Part shown: positions 4,946-6,027 of the stretch, one piece after another | Layout: the number at the start of each line of letters is the position of its first letter | How positions within the stretch are numbered: position 1 is the stretch's first letter | From: an uncultured Coriobacteriaceae bacterium | Lineage (GTDB): Bacteria; Actinomycetota; Coriobacteriia; Coriobacteriales; Atopobiaceae | Assembly: GCA_947367165.1 (NCBI GenBank) | Contig: CANBCO010000029.1 | Location: 1-6,027, forward strand | Direction: 5' to 3' | DNA: 6,027 nt | Position numbers and translations under genes: made by a program | Notes under the pieces: generated by a model | The model's input: the letters and a program-made list of their open reading frames with translations, nothing else | What the model was told of the DNA's origin: nothing | Database searches by the model: none

Positions 4946-5605
4946 ATGAGACATCATAAAAAACATGGAATGAAGCTTGGAACTGATGCAAGTCATACAA
5001 AAGCTATGAAGCGCTCGCTTGTTTGTGCCTTATTTGAAAACGACCGCATCAAAACAACGCTTCCAAAAGCAAAAGCAATGAGAAAAGACGTTGACCGTGT
5101 TGTAACTTTAGCTAAAAAAGGAACAATTCATGCAAGAAGGCTTGCTATAGCCCAGCTTAACGATAAAGAGCTTGTTCGCGAGACGTTTGAAAAAGCGGCT
5201 CAAGGCATGTGGAAAGATCGAAACGGTGGTTATACACGCATCTTAAAGCTTGGAAAGCGCAAAGGTGACAATGCAGAAGTTGCCATTATTGAGCTTGTGC
5301 AAGAGGCGGTTCGTCCTTCTACCCAAAAAACCGAGAAGGTAGAGAAAGTAGAGAAGGCTAAGAGCTCGCAAAAAAAAGCAGATACAAAGGCTAAAGCAGC
5401 CAGCAAAAAACAAGATAAGGCAAAATCTAAAGAAGCTAGCTCAAAAGAAGAAGTAAAAGAAGAGAAAAAGCATTCTAAATCTTCCGAGAAACCCGAGGAA
5501 AAAGCAGCTCAGGAGCCCAAAAAAGAAGAAACTTCAGAATCAGCCCCAGAACAAAAGAAAGAAGACGAATCTAGCAAAAGCGATAGTAAAAAAGATTCCA
5601 AGTAG
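4946..5605 (+). CDS. rplQ: Large ribosomal subunit protein bL17 with a long Lys/Glu/Ser-rich tail
   Basis: bL17 sits near the peptide exit side of the 50S subunit. Residues 1-118 are a normal L17 core: MRHHKKHGMKLGTDASHTKA, then MKRSLVCALF, then TTLPKAKAMR, and NGGYTRILKLGKRKGDNAEV ending VAIIELV. Many L17 proteins stop near here (about 117-130 residues), but this one continues for about 100 residues to 219. The extension (from about base 5300) is made almost only of Lys, Glu, Ala and Ser, with many mixed charges, and is probably disordered. Shorter tails are known in Actinomycetota L17. A 9-nt tandem repeat and an A8 run lie within it. AAGGAG at 4930-4935 is the ribosome binding site. It is the last ribosomal gene of the block. 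Confidence 0.96.
   Translation: MRHHKKHGMKLGTDASHTKAMKRSLVCALFENDRIKTTLPKAKAMRKDVDRVVTLAKKGTIHARRLAIAQLNDKELVRETFEKAAQGMWKDRNGGYTRILKLGKRKGDNAEVAIIELVQEAVRPSTQKTEKVEKVEKAKSSQKKADTKAKAASKKQDKAKSKEASSKEEVKEEKKHSKSSEKPEEKAAQEPKKEETSESAPEQKKEDESSKSDSKKDSK
5333..5359 (+). repeat. 9-nt tandem repeat, three copies, in the rplQ tail
   Basis: GAGAAGGTA, GAGAAAGTA and GAGAAGGCT follow one another in frame and encode EKV-EKV-EKA. The copies differ at one or two bases. This suggests the tail grew partly by small in-frame duplications. Confidence 0.7.
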
Positions 5606-5613
5606 TGAGTTTT

Positions 5614-5663
5614 AGCTGCACTATGCTTTCTCATGATGAAGAAATAGTGCAGCTTGTTTTGTT
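5614..5663 (+). terminator. Long hairpin followed by a T-rich stretch: terminator or truA attenuator
   Basis: AGCTGCACTAT (5614-5624) and ATAGTGCAGCT (5644-5654) are perfect reverse complements over 11 bases. Inside the stem, after a 2x2 mismatch, TTTC (5627-5630) can pair with GAAG (5638-5641) through one wobble pair, leaving a 7-base loop. The right arm is followed by TGTTTTGTT (5655-5663), a T-rich stretch interrupted by G. It lies just after the rplQ stop, where an operon terminator would be expected. However, it also covers two candidate truA start codons (ATG 5623 and GTG 5647). The T-run is imperfect and the stem is only moderately GC-rich, so full termination is uncertain. The folding energy was not computed. 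Confidence 0.6.
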
Positions 5664-6027
5664 CCTTGGATACAGAGGAACACACTTTTCTGGCTTTCAA
5701 GCACAAACAGGACAGCGAACCGTAGCCGGTGAGCTGTCTTTTGCGTTAGAAACCCTGTTTAAAAGGCCGTTTGAGCTTGTTTGCGCAGGAAGAACCGATG
5801 CAGGCGTGCATGCCCAAGGGCAAGTGGTTAATACTGCTCTTACACATGTAGAACAAAGCTTGTTTTCTCGGGTGCATCTTAAAAGAGCACTGAATGCGCT
5901 TTTGCCTGATGATATTGTTATCTATAAGGTCGCTTTCTATCCGCCTCAGTTCTCTGCACGCTTTGATGCGCTTTCTAGAGAGTATGTCTACCGAATCTCG
6001 CTTCACAATCCCTCACTTTTGGCTCCG
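5623..6027 (+). CDS. truA: tRNA pseudouridine(38-40) synthase TruA, N-terminal part (3' end outside the window)
   Basis: TruA converts uridines 38-40 in the anticodon stem-loop of tRNAs to pseudouridine. The 135 codons present show GYRGTHFSGFQ (16-26), the catalytic GRTDAGVHA with nucleophile Asp59, and SREYVYRIS (112-120), which carries the conserved Arg-Tyr-x-Tyr-type segment. The frame is open to the window end. The start is uncertain. ATG 5623 places the catalytic Asp almost as in E. coli (Asp60). GTG 5605 would overlap the rplQ stop in TAGTG. GTG 5647, or even TTG 5659 beyond the hairpin, would give a shorter N-terminus. None has a good Shine-Dalgarno sequence. The gene follows rplQ on the same strand, as is common, but the inverted repeat at 5614-5654 lies across its beginning. 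Confidence 0.93.
   Translation, partial: MLSHDEEIVQLVLFLGYRGTHFSGFQAQTGQRTVAGELSFALETLFKRPFELVCAGRTDAGVHAQGQVVNTALTHVEQSLFSRVHLKRALNALLPDDIVIYKVAFYPPQFSARFDALSREYVYRISLHNPSLLAP

Noticed and set aside
5746..6006. 86-codon open frame on the minus strand across truA
   Set aside because: The plus strand encodes conserved TruA motifs including GRTDAGVHA; the antisense frame has no family resemblance.
1..6027. An undescribed defence, mobile or biosynthetic system
   Set aside because: All coding space is filled by conserved housekeeping genes in a standard order, and the gaps are at most 66 bases.

Overview
The window is a slice of a bacterial ribosomal-protein/RNA-polymerase-alpha locus. All genes are on the + strand, in the order secY (3' part) - adk - map - infA - rpmJ - rpsM - rpsK - rpsD - rpoA - rplQ - truA (5' part). 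Every complete gene is recognisable from conserved motifs. This order, with rpsD between rpsK and rpoA and truA after rplQ, is typical of Gram-positive lineages (Actinomycetota and Bacillota). The style of S4 and IF1, the long Lys/Glu-rich L17 tail and the moderately AT-rich codon use suggest a host-associated member of Coriobacteriia (Atopobium/Olsenella-like). That assignment is an inference from memory of the families, of moderate to low certainty.

Bases 1-82 are not genomic. Bases 49-82 match the Illumina Nextera (Tn5) read-2 transposase adapter exactly, 41-48 match an i7 index (N712, as I recall it), 17-40 are a degraded P7 primer, and 1-9 are C-rich junk. Genomic sequence begins at 83, inside secY. 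secY therefore has a contig-end truncation, not a biological 5' end.

From 83 to 2094, secY, adk and map are tightly packed; adk and map overlap by 4 bases. A good promoter (TTGCAA - 18 bp - TATAAT, with an extended TG) sits across the end of map and the short gap after it. It probably starts a transcript for infA and the downstream genes. From 2161 to 5605, infA, rpmJ, rpsM, rpsK, rpsD, rpoA and rplQ follow with gaps of 2 to 58 bases, most of them preceded by a Shine-Dalgarno sequence. infA and rpsM both start with GTG, each with an out-of-frame ATG four bases upstream.

At 5614-5654 a perfect 11-bp inverted repeat followed by a T-rich stretch lies between rplQ and truA. It covers two of the candidate truA start codons, so it is either the operon terminator or an attenuator or start-masking structure for truA. 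truA runs off the end of the window in frame.

Functionally the genes serve gene expression and protein export: translocon (SecY), nucleotide balance (Adk), N-terminal methionine removal (Map), translation initiation (IF1), ribosome assembly (L36, S13, S11, S4, L17), transcription (RpoA) and tRNA modification (TruA). I see no mobile element, CRISPR array, tRNA or rRNA, and no convincing unknown system. The points worth a second look are the truA hairpin, the L17 tail, the infA promoter with its leader, the GTG starts, and the adapter at the contig end.
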